A stretch of 64,000 nt of DNA from Silene conica (Eukaryota; Streptophyta; Magnoliopsida; Caryophyllales; Caryophyllaceae), in NCBI GenBank assembly GCA_029255685.2, contig CM055312.2, positions 4,612,649-4,676,648 of the forward strand, given 5' to 3'. The notes under the pieces are model-generated. The model did no database searches, was not told the origin of the DNA, and saw nothing but the letters and a program-made list of their open reading frames with translations. Both the position numbers and the translations under genes were made by a program. Of the stretch, positions 1 to 12,205 are shown piece by piece. Each line of letters opens with the position of its first letter. The first letter of the stretch is position 1.

Positions 1-444
1 ACTTGCGACAGAGTTCTTGTGGTGTGTGTTTGGTTGGATAAGTGAATTCATGCAACTCCTTAAACTTCCTTTTTCTTCTCTGTGAAGAGTATACCATGGG
101 AATTTAACAATTCATTATTTTATTTTCATCATCATTTTCTCAATAATTAAGGGATTAACCTACAAGTTTTTGACCAATCTCAATCATTTATATTTATGTG
201 GTATAAGATAACTTTTTCTCGACGGCTTTGTAATCTTCCCGAATCTTAGAAATGAATAAACGAGAAGGTTTCGAAATTTGTGAACCACAATTTGAAAAAC
301 GTAAACAATCAAATGGAACAAAGGAAGTACATTAGTAATATGTTATCCCGTTGAAAAATCGCTTCATCGAAATTTTCTTGTAGTACATTCAAGTCCAAAG
401 ATATCTCAAAAAGTATGGTGATTTCAGAAGCCATAAGCCCCAGC
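1..444. other. 3' flank of the A49 gene
   Basis: This AT-rich DNA downstream of the A49 stop codon probably includes its 3' UTR. I see no other gene, repeat or element that I can support. Confidence 0.4.
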
Positions 445-3400
445 TTATCTACCCTTTCGCTTCCTCTTGTTTATAGTTTCGAACTTCAGCGGAGTAGGAA
501 GAGTTGCTATGGCCACCCCGCTGCGATTCCTAATCTTGCATCCCAAATTTATAAGATAGGGTCTCAAGCTTACAGCAGACATCTTCAAATCCTTAGCAAT
601 ATCTGTGAAGTCGCTCTCAAATTCGTCAATATGCAAGGTCAGAACCAACACATAGCTCAGCATGGCCTCAATCTTATCGTCTGATATTCTATTTTTAACC
701 GGGTCAAGAAACATTTTTGTGAACTTTTGCAGGAGCATGCTCGGAGTCTTGGTGTGTTTTGCAGATTCAAACCCTTCAAGAGAATGTTTATTCTTGAAGT
801 TAACGAGATGGGTAATATATGACAGGATACCAGCAACCTTCGTCTTCTCTTCTTCATCCTAGAAATGTCAACGATAAAATTACATTAAAAAAAATCAAAT
901 TTTGTATTAAGGAAAACCTCGAGTAAAATGCATACAAGAGGTTGGCCTCGCACAAAATTTGTGCAACTCGCAGGCTTTCTGTAAGAGAACCCGTGGCTTC
1001 TGATTACGGAGCAACATAACTTTGCGAGCCACATACAAGTTTTAATCGGAAAAAACATTCTATGAACTTACCTCGAGTAACACGACTTTGTGGCTTCTGT
1101 TGCAAACAAACCTAGGGTATACATCAGGTTTCAGCTCTTCCCCGGCTTGTAGCAAATGCAATATGTCATTTATATAACCCAACTCTCCACTTAGAATAAT
1201 TTTATTCAATGGATAAGCAGTTTGTGGTGTGTTAGCATTAACATCATGCGGGGGAAGATTGCGATTGGTGTTATTGCTGGTACTCTCAATTGCCGCCTTG
1301 TCTACAGGGGCGTGCTCCAAAACCTGATTCATCTCCTGCTTTGACTCGGGGTTATCCAGTTTCTCTAACTGCAGTCTTTTTCTTTGCTGCATCACAAACA
1401 TAAAATCAAATGGGTTCTTAAATTAGGTCCAAACTTTTTCAAGCATTCTACTGCAAGTGATAAGTAAAAACAAACCTGCGATAATGCTGCTTTCGTGCCA
1501 AACGCGGCAGTAATTTTGCCCATTCGCTCTTTCATCTCGTCAAGGGAGAGTTCCTTTGCTGGAGTTGCAGGTTCCTCAGCCGACTTATCTGCTTTTCTGA
1601 CCTTCGGTTCTAATCTGAATACCTAAACAAATGTCATCGGCTTTTTTAGAATTGAGGAGTAAAATGCGCACATCAAGTGCTTTCAAGATAATGCATCAAC
1701 ACTCGATAAAATCCCAGACGCCCATGTACTAACAAGTAACAACTCACTAAAAACTCGCAATTACCTACTCCAATATTTATCAGCCCGAAAAATGTCATCT
1801 AGCTGAACCAACAAGGCAACAAAGTTCATCACTTTATTATCCGATTTGTTTCACACAAAATACATAGCATTGTATACCCATTTTCTTCAACTTAAAACCA
1901 ACAAATTTCAATACTTTTTTCTAACCCAGCTATCGAAGTACAAAATACAACAACAATAACCCAATCAGTACTGGAACCAGGATTTCTAGTTTCTGGGACA
2001 AAAAATTTCAGGGCACGAACTACTAATGCAATAACCTAAATCAGAAAAAATAAAAATCTAAAACTTCAACCCAATATTTCAACTTCTTCTCAATCCACTT
2101 GACAACCGCCCCTGCTAGCCGGCCTGGTGGCCTTGCCCCTTATTCCACCACTTAACTCAATGCATTAAGGGATCCTGTACACGGTTTACTCACATGATGC
2201 TCCCACACGCATCAACAAGACGGAAAATTTCAGGGGGCATACTAGTAATACAAAGAGAAACAAGAAGAAAAATCGAAAATTTCCGGGTACAAATTACATC
2301 TTTTTCACAATCCACTAGGCAACCACCCCTACTAACCCCCTAATTTCGCCACTAAACCCAGTGCATTGAGAGAATCCTGCAACTTGTTTATATTCACATG
2401 AAACTCCCACAATCCACAATATTATACTTCCCGTCAATATTTTTCAGGCACAAAAATAATCAGGGTGCAAACTAGTACTGGAATAATGCAACATAGAAAA
2501 TTAATAACCGTATTTTAACTAAAAATTCCTACTTCCTCACAATCCATGAGGCCGAACGCTCCTGCTAGCCCCCCTAATTCCGCCACTGAACCCAATGCAT
2601 TGCTAGCCCCCCTAATTCCGCCACTGAACTCAATGCATTGAGGGATCCTGCAAATTGTTTACTCACATGATGCTCCTACAAACCACAATTTATGCATTTA
2701 TACTTACCATCAATATTTCTCAGGGACGGAAGATGGAAGATTTCAGGGGGAGAACAAGTAATGCAATAAGGTCAACTAAAGAAACTCGAAAAATTCAACT
2801 AAAAATTACAACTTTTTTGCAATCCACCAGGTGACTGCCCCTACTAGCCCCCTAGTTCCGCTACTGAACCCAATACATGGGTCAGTTATACACAGGCTTA
2901 TATCGAGAATTACATCAAATGAGCACTACTTCACAATAACCCTCTAGTTTCAGCAATGAACCCAATACATTAAGTCGATATACACAACTAAATTACATCC
3001 AAGGACTGCTAATTCACTGCCCTGTAGTTCTACCACTGAACCCAACACACTGAGTCAAAAATACACAGCCTCTTATCCAGAATAACATCAAATGACAGCT
3101 ACTTTCCGACAAAAAGAAGCGGAACTAGTAGTAGTAATAAATAATAAAGCAGGTTTACACATCTACTCTTTACTCACATGATGGCCCACAAGGCACAATC
3201 CTATACTTTCCGACTTTCCGACTTTCCGTCCATCCAATTGTTGCATAACATCACAAGGCACAATCCTATACTTTCCGACTTTCCTTCCATCCAATTGTTG
3301 CATAACATAGATGTATTTGCATCCGTTGCCAAACAAGCTACAACTTTTTTACATGTTCCCAACAAATTTCAATACTTTTTTCTGACCCAAATATCAAAGT

Positions 3401-5243
3401 ACCCAATACAACGACAATAACCCAATCAGTTCCGGAACCAGGATTTCTAGTTTTCCGGACGAAAATTACAGGGCGTGAACTACTATTGCAATAACCTAAA
3501 TCAGGAAAAAATCTAAAACTTCAACTGAATATTTAAACTTTTTTAACAATCCACGAGGCAACAATCCCTACTAGCCCTCTAGTTGCGCCACTGAAACAAT
3601 GCATTGAGGGATTCTGTAAACTGTTTACTCATGTAATGCTCCCACCAAGCGTCAATATTAAACATTTATACTTTATATCAATATCTTCAGGACGAATAAT
3701 ATCAGAAGGAATACTAGTAATGCAACGAGGGAAACAAAGAGAAAAATCGAAAACATCCAGCTTAAAATTTCATCTTTTTCACAATCCACTAGGCAACCCC
3801 CCTTCTAACCCCCTACTTTGACCACTAAACCCAGTGCACTGAGAGATCCTGCAAACTGTTTACTAACATAATGCTCCCACAAGCCACAATATTATACTTT
3901 CCATCAATATTTTTTAGGGGGCGAACTAGTAATGCAACAAAAGAAATTAAAAAACTTCCAAATAAAAATATCAACCTTTTCCAATCCACATGTGTAGTAT
4001 CAACCACCCTACTAGCACCCATAGTTTTGCCACTGAACCGAAAGCATTGAAGGTACTGCAAATTGTTTACTTGCATGATTCTCCCACAATCCACAATATT
4101 ATACTTTCATCAATATTTCTTCAGGACGAAAATTTTCAGGGTGCAAACTAGTACAGGAATAGGAAAAAAAATCGGAACTTTAACTAAAAATTCCAGCTTT
4201 TTCACAAACCATGAGGCCGAATTCCCCAGATAGCCCCCCTAGTTCCACCCCTAAACCCAATGCATTGAGGGATCCTGCAAACTAGTTACTAACATGATGC
4301 TCAACAAGCCAACATACTATACATTTATACTGTCAGTCAATATTTCTCAGCCACGAAAATTTCAGGGGGGAGAACTAGTAATGCAATAAGGTCAATTAAA
4401 AAATGCAACTTTTTTTGCAATCCGCCAGGCGAGCACCTCTACCAGCTCCTAGTTTTGCCACTAAACCCAATACATTGAGTTGGATATACACAACTTGGAG
4501 AAGTACATCAAAGGACTGCTAATTCACCCTAAACCCTAAACCCTAACCCTAACCCTAAACCCTAACCCCTCTAGCTCCGCAGCTAAACCCACTACATTGA
4601 GTCTGATATACACAGTGTTATATCAATAATTGCATCAAATGACCGCTAATTCACTATCCTCTAGTTCCTTCACAAAACCCAATACATCGAGTCAAATATA
4701 CACAACCATATACCAGCAACAGCTTGTCTTATTGAAGACGGAAAGTGGGACTGGGAGGGATAGTGTCCGACTTCCATGGGAATTTGTGTACCAAAAACTA
4801 CATTAAATAACCCCTATTTCACAATAAAAAAGAAGCTCAACGTAATAAGTAATTTATAATTAATACTCCGTACATACCTTGCCAGAAGCAATAGGAATAA
4901 AAGTAATAGTACGAGAAACTTTATCAACAACAGCAAGACGATTAACACCTAATCTACCAGCAGCAGCTTCACCAGAATAATTAGTACCAACATAATCAAC
5001 TTTGGAATTAAATGGTTTAACAACAAGTTCAAGTCTTCTGGGCTTCTTTGTATTCCTTAATGTTGTGATTATTGGTGGATTAGATGAGTGATTAGTGGTA
5101 ACTGGATCAACCCCAGATGGAAAATAACCTATAATTGGTGGTGTTTTTGTTTGGTCTTCGTTGATTACTTGGATTGTTGTGTCAAGTTTGTGACTTTTAT
5201 GCTTTTTCTTGTGTGATTTTGTTGGGGGTGTTTGTGTTTCCAT
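445..5243 (-). CDS. RPA49: RNA polymerase I subunit A49-like protein (4 exons)
   Basis: The spliced CDS is 5243-4878, 1622-1476, 1386-1072 and 858-445, all GT-AG and phase 0, giving about 413 residues, normal for plant A49. Residues 1-170 fit the A49 dimerisation half: a Lys/His-rich start, then the family-typical VGTNYSGEAAAG and RTITFIPIASGKVFRLEPKV, the latter spanning the first splice junction. Exon 3 carries NLPPHDVNANTPQTAYPLNK and the exon 4 segment with SYVLVLTLHIDEFESDFTDI fits the C-terminal tandem winged-helix half. In the family, A49 pairs with A34.5 and supports initiation and elongation by Pol I on rDNA in the nucleolus. Exon 1 is separated by a 3.25 kb intron full of repeats. 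The start is the first ATG of the conserved frame. The recognition is by family pattern, and I am confident of it. Confidence 0.88.
3187..3308. repeat. Recent ~60 bp direct duplication inside intron 1
   Basis: Two nearly identical adjacent copies (3187-3251 and 3252-3308) both begin cacaaggcacaatcctatac and end ttgcataacat. The first copy has an additional short internal gactttcc repeat. They are far more alike than the surrounding array units, so this is a later local duplication. Confidence 0.85.
4527..4569. repeat. Interstitial telomere-like repeat (CCCTAAA)n
   Basis: Six to seven consecutive units of CCCTAAA/CCCTAA run for about 43 bp. This is the plant telomere repeat in C-strand orientation with some shortened units. 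It sits inside the A49 intron array, far from any chromosome end visible here. Such tracts are known from double-strand break repair or from promoter telo-boxes. The intronic position favours the first. Confidence 0.85.
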
Positions 5244-5655
5244 GGCTGCGAATGGTGGGACGGGTCGGTTGAGGTTTGAGAAGATGGGTAAAAATGGTGG
5301 CTTTTAAACCCTATAGATAGAAGATGAGGAAGGGAGATGGTGTGTGGGCTTTCGGGTTTATGAAAATGTACGAGTAGATTCGGGTAGACTTGGCGTAAAC
5401 GATCCGACCCAATATGTGAATCGGTCCTATTTTTCTACGACCCGTCTATATATTATTAGAAGTCCGACTCAGAGATGTTGGAGATGTTATGAATAAGTCC
5501 GACTCTATGAGTCGGGTAAATATTACGTAAAACTTTTCTTTATTTTTGACAAAAAAAATTTAAAAAAAATAAATAAAGAATTATTTCATGATAATAATCC
5601 AATCTAAACTTCATCCTCTTATATTAATCCATCTCACGGTTTAATTGAGAATAAT
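5244..5655 (-). promoter_or_regulatory. Probable A49 5' UTR and promoter
   Basis: About 410 bp separate the A49 start codon from the LINE insertion. The segment is AT-rich with no ORF. It must hold the proximal promoter and 5' leader. I cannot assign a TATA box with confidence. The LINE and its nested passenger now put 17 kb of transposon DNA immediately beyond it. Confidence 0.4.
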
Positions 5656-8133
5656 GTGGATCCGGCGGAGCTCGGAAAATCCCGAGAATTCTGTGGTTGT
5701 TGTGTCCTTGGATTCTTGGTTGACTATCGGCTTTTTGATGCAGTCAAGATTAATAATGTGATACGAACTAAGTGGCACACAAGGGGAAGGATTATCTGTT
5801 TTCGGATGGGTGAGATTTTTGTCCTACACTGTGAGGATGAGGAAGACAAGGAGAATTTACTTTTGAGGACTTATAGTGCTTTTGATGGAGCGGTTATGGT
5901 GTTTGAACGCTGGTTCCCGGATTCAGTTCCGAGGAGTATTCGGTTTCCGCAAGCAAATTTATGGGTCCGTATTTGTGGACTCGCCTTTGAATACATGAAC
6001 TTGCACGTGGCCAATGTGGCTGGGAAGCTTTTGAGTCATTGGTATAGAGTGGAAGATTTCAACATGGTTCCCGAGAATGAGTACTTGAGGCTTAAAATCA
6101 GTGTAAATCTTAATGAGCCCCTTATGCCGGGTTTTTTCATCGCTTTAGATCAGGGCCAGTTGTTATGGGTCCAGTTTCGTTATGAAGAAATCTTCAAATA
6201 CTGTATTAGGTGTGGAAGGATTGGCCATACTGGAGGCCAATGCAGAGAAAGTTTAGTGTCTATTTTATCAAGTATTCATGGAATGTTGGACAGATCAGTG
6301 GCCAAAGGTTTTATAGTCTTCCAGGCTACTGGAACACACACCATGTTCAAGCTGGACCTGCGTGCTACTCCTTCAACGTCTGACTACGTGGACTCTAGGG
6401 TAAGGCTTTGCAGAAGGGGGTTTGGTATCGAGCCAGAACATTCGGTGGATGGCCCTGAGAGGGTCATTGATTTCGGAATTGGTATTACCCCTGGGGGTAG
6501 AGTCTTACCAAGTATGAAATTCACGGTGACAAATCAACCATTTGCAGGGGCTGTTCTTTTCAACGGTGGTATAATGGATGGGAACCAGGGTTCGTCAGTA
6601 CCAAGACAGGAAGGTGGGGGATTGAGAATGGGGGGTTCAGGATAATAATGGGGGGGCTTCTAACTTACCCCTGGGTATGGTGGATGGATAGACGAGGACC
6701 AGGAAGATGAGTTCCATAGCGCCGAGGAGGAGGCCATTCCTATGGATACTGAACAAGGTCCTGAGGAACATCAGGGTGCTCAACAACAACAACAAACAAC
6801 TCTTCAGCAACACCATCATAGTGGAGGTTTGAATACTGATACGGGTAGTCGTATACCTATCTTACAGGGGTATCCCTTGGACATTAGCATCTTGAATCGA
6901 GATAAGAGAATTCAAGCTGGGATTATGAGCAGAGTTGAACACAATCTGTCCTGGATACAAATTGAAAATGAACAAAGAGGCTTCAACCAAACTTTCGTTC
7001 CCCCGCCGGGGGGAATTCCTATTGTGTACCATCGGGCAGATGGTTCAATCCAACGTATAAACCAAGGTGAGATGAATCATGCTAATGTTAATAATCTTGT
7101 TGATGCTGATGTTAATGTTTCGTTGGTTAATAGCCTGAACTCTGAAAATGGAGGAACCCTAGGGGAAGATTTGCAGGTGGGGGGGGGGGATTCTGATCAG
7201 GAAAGAGGAATGGGGAATGACATGGATCCTATTCTGATATCTCCTGACACGGAATCTAACTCGGATATGTCAGAGTCCTCTGATTTCTCTGGGCAATCCA
7301 TTCAACCGCGGATTCTACACAGGAGCTACCACTCCATCAATGGGTGGAAAACTTAATTTCCTCTTTTGAATCTGGGTTCAAGGATCCGAGTCTCATCATG
7401 AATCCTTCGGCTGCTATAAATAAGAACTTGAGTCTAGGGCTCAAGCTGGAATTGGGACTACCGGAGCTTGTTGAGGGATCGCTCCCTAAGGGGTCGGCTG
7501 GGGATCAAAATAAAGAGAAGCCCAATGATTTTATTTCTGGTAAAAACAAAGGTAAGGAAACTATAGACCTGTCTTCGGTGAGTATCAATCGTAAAGGGCT
7601 GGAACTGGAATTGGGTACAGCGAAACTCAATGTAAACTCAACCCAAAAAGATGCTTGTAATGTTGGTAACGTGGAGGCACTGGATAAAGGCAAGGCTATC
7701 TTGGGGAACGAAGCTAAAAAAACAAAAATGCACCCATGACTCCTTCCTCTTCCCTGAGGGGGGATCCAAATCAAGTCTTCGTGAAAAAATAGGAACAACA
7801 AACCTATCTGATGGACCTAGGGGCTTGCCGGATGGGTCCGTTCCCTCTGTAGGGGATTCTGATATGAGGGCTACGGTGGGGGAAGCGAGGAAGCGCAAGT
7901 GTAGTACACAGAAAGGTTTTACAATTGTTTCTGAGGCAGCGACAAAATCAATGGAAAATGCTAAGGACTTCTTAAGCCGCATGAAGAAGAAGGAATGCTC
8001 TGGTGATGGGATTCGGATGAAGGGGGCAATTGGGAGTGGATTCAGAGTGTATGTCGAGGATGATATGCTCGAAGTGTCAAGTCCGTCTTCTTCTCCTTCG
8101 GTAAATGACTATGACAACTACAAGGGCTTTTAG
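5656..8133 (+). pseudogene. LINE ORF1, nucleic-acid binding (DUF4283 plus zinc knuckle), broken
   Basis: Frame 1 (5656-6645) has a DUF4283-type domain (about residues 20-185, with WVRICGLAFEYMN and FIALDQGQLLWVQFRYE). It is followed by a CX2CX4HX4C knuckle, CIRCGRIGHTGGQC. It opens without an in-frame ATG directly at the target duplication, so the true N-terminus is missing. The reading then jumps frame near G runs: 6742-7356, 7344-7739 and 7651-8133 are successive fragments of the Ser/Asp/Gly-rich C-terminal half, with a G run around 7181-7190. In plant L1 elements this protein binds element RNA. At least three frameshifts make it non-functional, unless some are assembly errors at homopolymers. 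Confidence 0.8.
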
Positions 8134-8165
8134 GAGGTTGGGCCATCACAACCTCCTAAAGAACC

Positions 8166-9198
8166 ATGAAGGGCATGGTGAGGAATTGTAGGGGTCTCAA
8201 CAACCCGCTTGCCCCTACAATCCAGAAGCTGAAAGCGGTTCTTAGTAGTAGTTATTTCGATTTCGTTTTTCTAAGTGAAACTAAGTGTAGTGGTAGTAGT
8301 AGTTTATCTCTCTTTCATGCTTTTCGTGGATTCGGCTTTGTCGAATATCACTTTGTTGAAGCGGAAGGAAGGTCGGGGGGCTTTGGGTTGGATGGCAAAA
8401 AGGAGCCCGTATGTCGGTGGTTTTCTCATGTAATCACTTCATCATTTTGTATGTTCTGAAATGAAATGGTTTGCCATGGTACTTGATTCTGTTTTACGGG
8501 GCCCCGGAAACGGCCGACCGTATGGAGGTTCTCTCACATCTTGAGTCGTGGTTTGATGTGTGGAATGAACCTTTTCTAATTGTGGGCGACTTCAACCAGG
8601 TGGCATTTGAGTGTGACAAGTTAAGTTTCAAGAAGGGTCCGATTTTAGGGGCTAGTGATTTCACAAATTGGAAACTGAGGAATGATTTAATCGACATCCC
8701 TTTCAAAGGCCCGAAATTTACTTGGTGCAATAACCGGAAAGGAAACAGTGGGTTTATGAAAGACTTGATCGCGCTTTGGGGTCAAGAAACTGGCTTTTCT
8801 CCTTTCCTGATACGGGTATTTTGCATTACCCAATCCAATTCTCTGATCATGCTCCTATTGAGGTAAATTTGACTCTCCTTAGTCCAACTCGTGACAGAAG
8901 ACCTTACAAACTTGAAGCCTGGTCCCTGGAACATGAGGAATGTAAAAAGTGTATTATCCAAAATTGGAGTTCGTCCTTCCGGGGTTCACCAACGTTTCAA
9001 CTTACCCGAAAACTCGATTTGATCAAGAAGAATATTAGAGGATGGACTCTCTCTAAATCTAAGGAATGGAAAGATAGGTGGAAATAGTTTGATGATCATC
9101 TTATCGAAGGCATCGATTTGGCTATCTCCGGTGATGGGGGGAAGCATATGATAGCGTTCATGAGGATTTGAAATCCTTTGCATATGCAATGCCGGAAT
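8166..9198 (+). pseudogene. LINE ORF2, 5' part: AP-type endonuclease
   Basis: It begins with MKGMVRNCRGLNNPLAP, the typical endonuclease start (normally ..WNCRGL; here W is R). It continues with FLSETKC, then in a second frame PFLIVGDFNQVAFE and in a third frame FSDHAPIEVNLTLL, the GDFN and SDH catalytic motifs of the exonuclease-endonuclease-phosphatase fold. Frame changes occur near 8400-8470 and 8760-8780. The coding stretch is cut at 9198 by the nested LTR element and resumes at 19454. ORF1 and ORF2 are separated by about 30 bp. Confidence 0.8.
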
Positions 9199-9727
9199 TG
9201 TTTTGGTAAAATTTCTACCGAATTGAATTTTAGTGTTGCGGGTCAAAGTACCAACCAATATACTGATGTTACGTAGAAAACAAATATGCAAAACGAGAGA
9301 AATAGGAAATGACACAAGAGATTTTTGGTGACGCGGAAAAACCCAATGAGGGAAACAACCGCGGGGGGAACGGAATCCCACCAATATTCTACTATGATCG
9401 AGGGAACTTTACTGTTGAGATGATTACAAGTGTTTGCGTGAGTATTAGATTTACAACGTACGAACTAGATAATAAAATGCCCTAGCTTCCTTTTTATAGT
9501 TGTGGATTTGAGCTTAACCAACTCAGTTTCTGGCGCTAGAAGGTGGGAGGGAATATAGGGGAATATCCTCTTAGGGTTTTGACCCATTCCCTTCCTTCAA
9601 CAGCTCTCTTTCTGCTCTGGTCTGCGTCTGGTCTGCGTCTAATTTGCCTCTGTATCTGCTTCTGTAATGGGCTGCGTATTTATTCATCACTGGGCCTAGT
9701 AGCGGGATGTGAATTTTGGGCTAAACA
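9199..9727 (-). repeat. 3' LTR (element orientation) of the Tat retrotransposon, 529 bp
   Basis: This starts TGTTTTGGTAAAATTTC and ends GGGCTAAACA on the plus strand. Compared by eye with 18925-19453 it has the same length and no mismatch. The LTR is short for the Tat group. Long open frames entering from the LTR are fortuitous. Confidence 0.95.
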
Positions 9728-9740
9728 ATTTCCCCCAAAT
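9728..9740 (-). other. Polypurine tract of the Tat retrotransposon
   Basis: On the minus strand ATTTGGGGGAAAT immediately precedes the TG start of the 3' LTR, the position required for the plus-strand primer. Confidence 0.75.
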
Positions 9741-9976
9741 TTCAGCCTAACCTTGGCTTTTAATTGGGCTGGAATTTCCTTTCGTGCCTCTGAGTGTGCT
9801 TCTGAGTTAATGGAGGTAGTTGGGGTTTCGGCAACTGTTCATAGCCGCTCGTTTGTCCCCTCTGCCCCACTTGCCCCATCACTTCATTAACCGCCTTGTC
9901 CCCCATTATTTACTCTCTTTAACCCTTCAGTTTGCCTTTTGAATTTTAACTTTCAAACTTACCCATGTGACTCTCT

Positions 9977-9984
9977 TATAAATA
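9977..9984 (+). promoter_or_regulatory. TATA box candidate for the antisense ORF
   Basis: TATAAATA lies about 135 bp upstream of the ATG at 10119, followed by a CT-rich leader. It is in the right place and strand to start transcription of the antisense ORF from inside the retrotransposon. Confidence 0.5.
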
Positions 9985-10118
9985 CCCTTCTTTTACCGTT
10001 TTCACTTTTACTTTCCTTCTTTTCTTACTTTCTTTACCATCTTCAGAATTTTACTCTCTCTTACTTGCTTTCTTGCTCTTTCTTTCTTTAGTAAAAACTT
10101 TTTACCACTTCTTTCGTC

Positions 10119-11508
10119 ATGTCTGCCCCTGGATCCTCTTCTGCCACTCCTTCTGCTGTACCTGCCCCTGCTGGGTCTTGCGGATCTGCTCCTGCTTCTG
10201 AGGAGTACTCTGGTCTTTTCCCTTCACAGGGTCTACTTGCTGCGAAGCACTTGTGCGACTCTACCTTTAATGAGTCCCATGCGTCTCTTATCAAGGTTCG
10301 GTTCGGGTTTCCGGATGAGGTTGTCTACCACTTCCCCCGTGCCGGCGAGAAAGCCGATTTTGAGAGGGAGGGGTGGACTTGCTTCTACGAGTACCCCTTC
10401 CGTTTGGGTCTCAGATTTCCTTTCCCTGAATTAATCGTTGATTTCCTGAAGTTAACAAAACTGGCCATGTGTCAGATTGCTCCGCATGCATGGAGGATTT
10501 TGCTCAGCATTTGCGCCCTGAACCGTGAACGAGGGCTGAACATCGGTTTAGCCGATTTGGGGCAGTGGTTCGCCCCTCGTTCTCTGGGCCATTTTCAGTG
10601 CACCATTCGCGGTCATGATAATATGCCTTCTGCTATTGTTTTCTCCACCACTCCTGATGATAGTAAGTGGTTCAATCGTTTTATTTTTGTCAAGATCGAC
10701 ACTCTTCCTTCTTCCCCAGATTATATCTTTGCCAACTGGCAGCCTGTGGAAGGTACTACTTCTGTTCTGGTATTGGTTTTACCAGATTGCTTTGCTGTTG
10801 GTTTCATGCTGATGTTTTTATTGGCTTCTGCAGGGCATAGCTTGGCTAAGTTCCCCGATGCTGTGGATCCCCCTGCTTCGAAGGCCAAGCTCCTGGACCT
10901 TCCTGCCGAGGAGAGAACTTTCTCTAGGTTGGTCCGGGATTCTGCTGTTCTGGCGGTAAAGAAGGAAGGTACGGTGTTTTGATATGGCTGTTTTTTCTGG
11001 GTAGGTTATGTTTGGTTTCATACTGACTTTGTCTTTCCAGGCAAGCCCAGAGTTGATATAAGTAGGGTGATGCAGCTGCGTAGGAAGAGGCTGGCTCCTG
11101 GGGATGCTGGATCCTCGAAGAAAAAGAAAGTGGATGCTGCTGAGGGGAGCTCTGCTGGAGCCGGGTCCCAGGCTACCCCAATTGAAGTTGATGTCGTTGA
11201 TCTGGTTCAGGAGTCTGTTCCTGAGGTTCCCTTCGTTGATCCGTCTCCTCTGGTGGTCCTTCCCTCCATTCCTACTCCTGGCTTTAAGCCTGTTGTGGAG
11301 CAGCTTCCTCGAACACTCTCTGGAGGGTCTTCCTCTCCTTCTCTGCAACTGGAGTTTCCAGGAGACTTTGGAGGTTCCCAGACCAAGCTCTGGCCTACTC
11401 TGAACTCCCTATTGTTCCCTGCCTCTGCCTCTATTCTGAAAAAGCGTCCCTTCCGGGACTTGCCCAAACGTGTTGCTGAGGTCTCCTTTGAGGTAGATTT
11501 CTTTGTTT

Positions 11509-11548
<40 letters not shown>

Positions 11549-12205
11549 GACTTGGCGTGCTTCTAGGCTCTGGAACTGGCGTTGTGCACTAAGCAGCAGA
11601 GCGAGGAGTTGCTGACGGATCTCCAGCGTATGAAGGTGGCTCATGACGCTGCTCTGGAGAGGATGGAGGAGATGAAGGCGAAGCTCAGCTCTGAGGAGGT
11701 CCTGAGGGGGAATCTGCGACAGGCGGTTGATCGTTTTCGTCGGGAGGTGATCGCTGGCCAGGAGAAACTTAAGGCCCAGGAAGAGAAGCTCAAGGCTCAG
11801 GAGGAGGAGCTCAGGACCCTGGAGGGATCGTCCCAGGGCCAGTTAGCCACGGCTCAGTCTAAACTGGAGCGGGCTTTAGCCTCGGAGGCTGATCTGGTCC
11901 TGAAGATGGAGGCCCTGGAGCATAAGAAGGCTGGCTTGCAGAGAGCATTAATTGAGGCTGTTGCCTACACCGCTGCTGAGACCCGGGTGAAGTGTGTTCG
12001 GGAGTTCCAGGAGGGTAGCCATACTACTTGGGACTTGGCAGCTTTGGAGAAGGCCTTTGCTTCTGACTTTCCTGACGGCTTAAACATGGATCTGATTTCT
12101 GATGATGATGAAGAAGAAGGTGAGGTAGGGTTCCAGGATGTTGGAGAGGAAGTGACCTCTGACCCTACCAATGCCGATGCTGCTGCTCCTACTCCTGATG
12201 AGTAG
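10119..12205 (+). CDS. Antisense ORF of the Tat element (putative gypsy-type transposon protein, 4 exons)
   Basis: Encoded opposite to gag-pol between pol and the 3' LTR. GT-AG exons 10119-10752, 10834-10968, 11041-11492 and 11567-12205 join in phase to about 619 residues. Residues about 30-215 resemble the plant 'putative gypsy type transposon' domain (PF04195-like), with PFRLGLRFPFPELIVDFL and PHAWRILLSICALN. A Pro/Ser-rich middle follows, then a long coiled coil (about 410-550, with EKLKAQEEKLKAQEEEL) and an acidic tail (SDDDEEEGEV). Intron 3 contains a T run of about 30. Function is unknown in the family. A structural or regulatory role has been supposed but not shown. The ORF has no stops, consistent with the element's youth. 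Confidence 0.8.

Larger units (their letters stand above)
1950..4700. repeat. Degenerate ~210-240 bp tandem repeat in A49 intron 1
   Basis: A unit recurs with the order: aatccac(t)gaggcaac, ccctactagcccccctagtt, cgccactgaacccaatgcat, tgagggatcctgcaaactg, tttactcacatgatgctccc, then a cagggg..gaactagtaatgc segment. The core ..gcattgaggga.. appears near 2160, 2362, 2635, 2873, 3600, 3835, 4045, 4260 and 4470, so the period is roughly 210-240 bp, with one gap near 2900-3550 where copies are weaker. Copies differ by many substitutions and indels, so the array is old. It lies wholly within an intron. Its origin is unknown to me. Confidence 0.75.

Noticed and set aside
3178..3420. Short open frame in the A49 intron
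   Set aside because: Made from the local tandem repeat, no homology, inside an intron.
4527..4569. Telomere-like repeats as a chromosome end
   Set aside because: Only ~43 bp, inside an intron with genes on both sides. It is an interstitial tract.
9543..9890. Open frame starting in the LTR (and its twin at 19269)
   Set aside because: It is LTR sequence without family resemblance. At 19269 it merely runs into the LINE RT frame.
11207..11467. Minus-strand ORFs overlapping the antisense gene
   Set aside because: Shadow frames of the plus-strand coding exons, which have coherent splice phases and a coiled coil.
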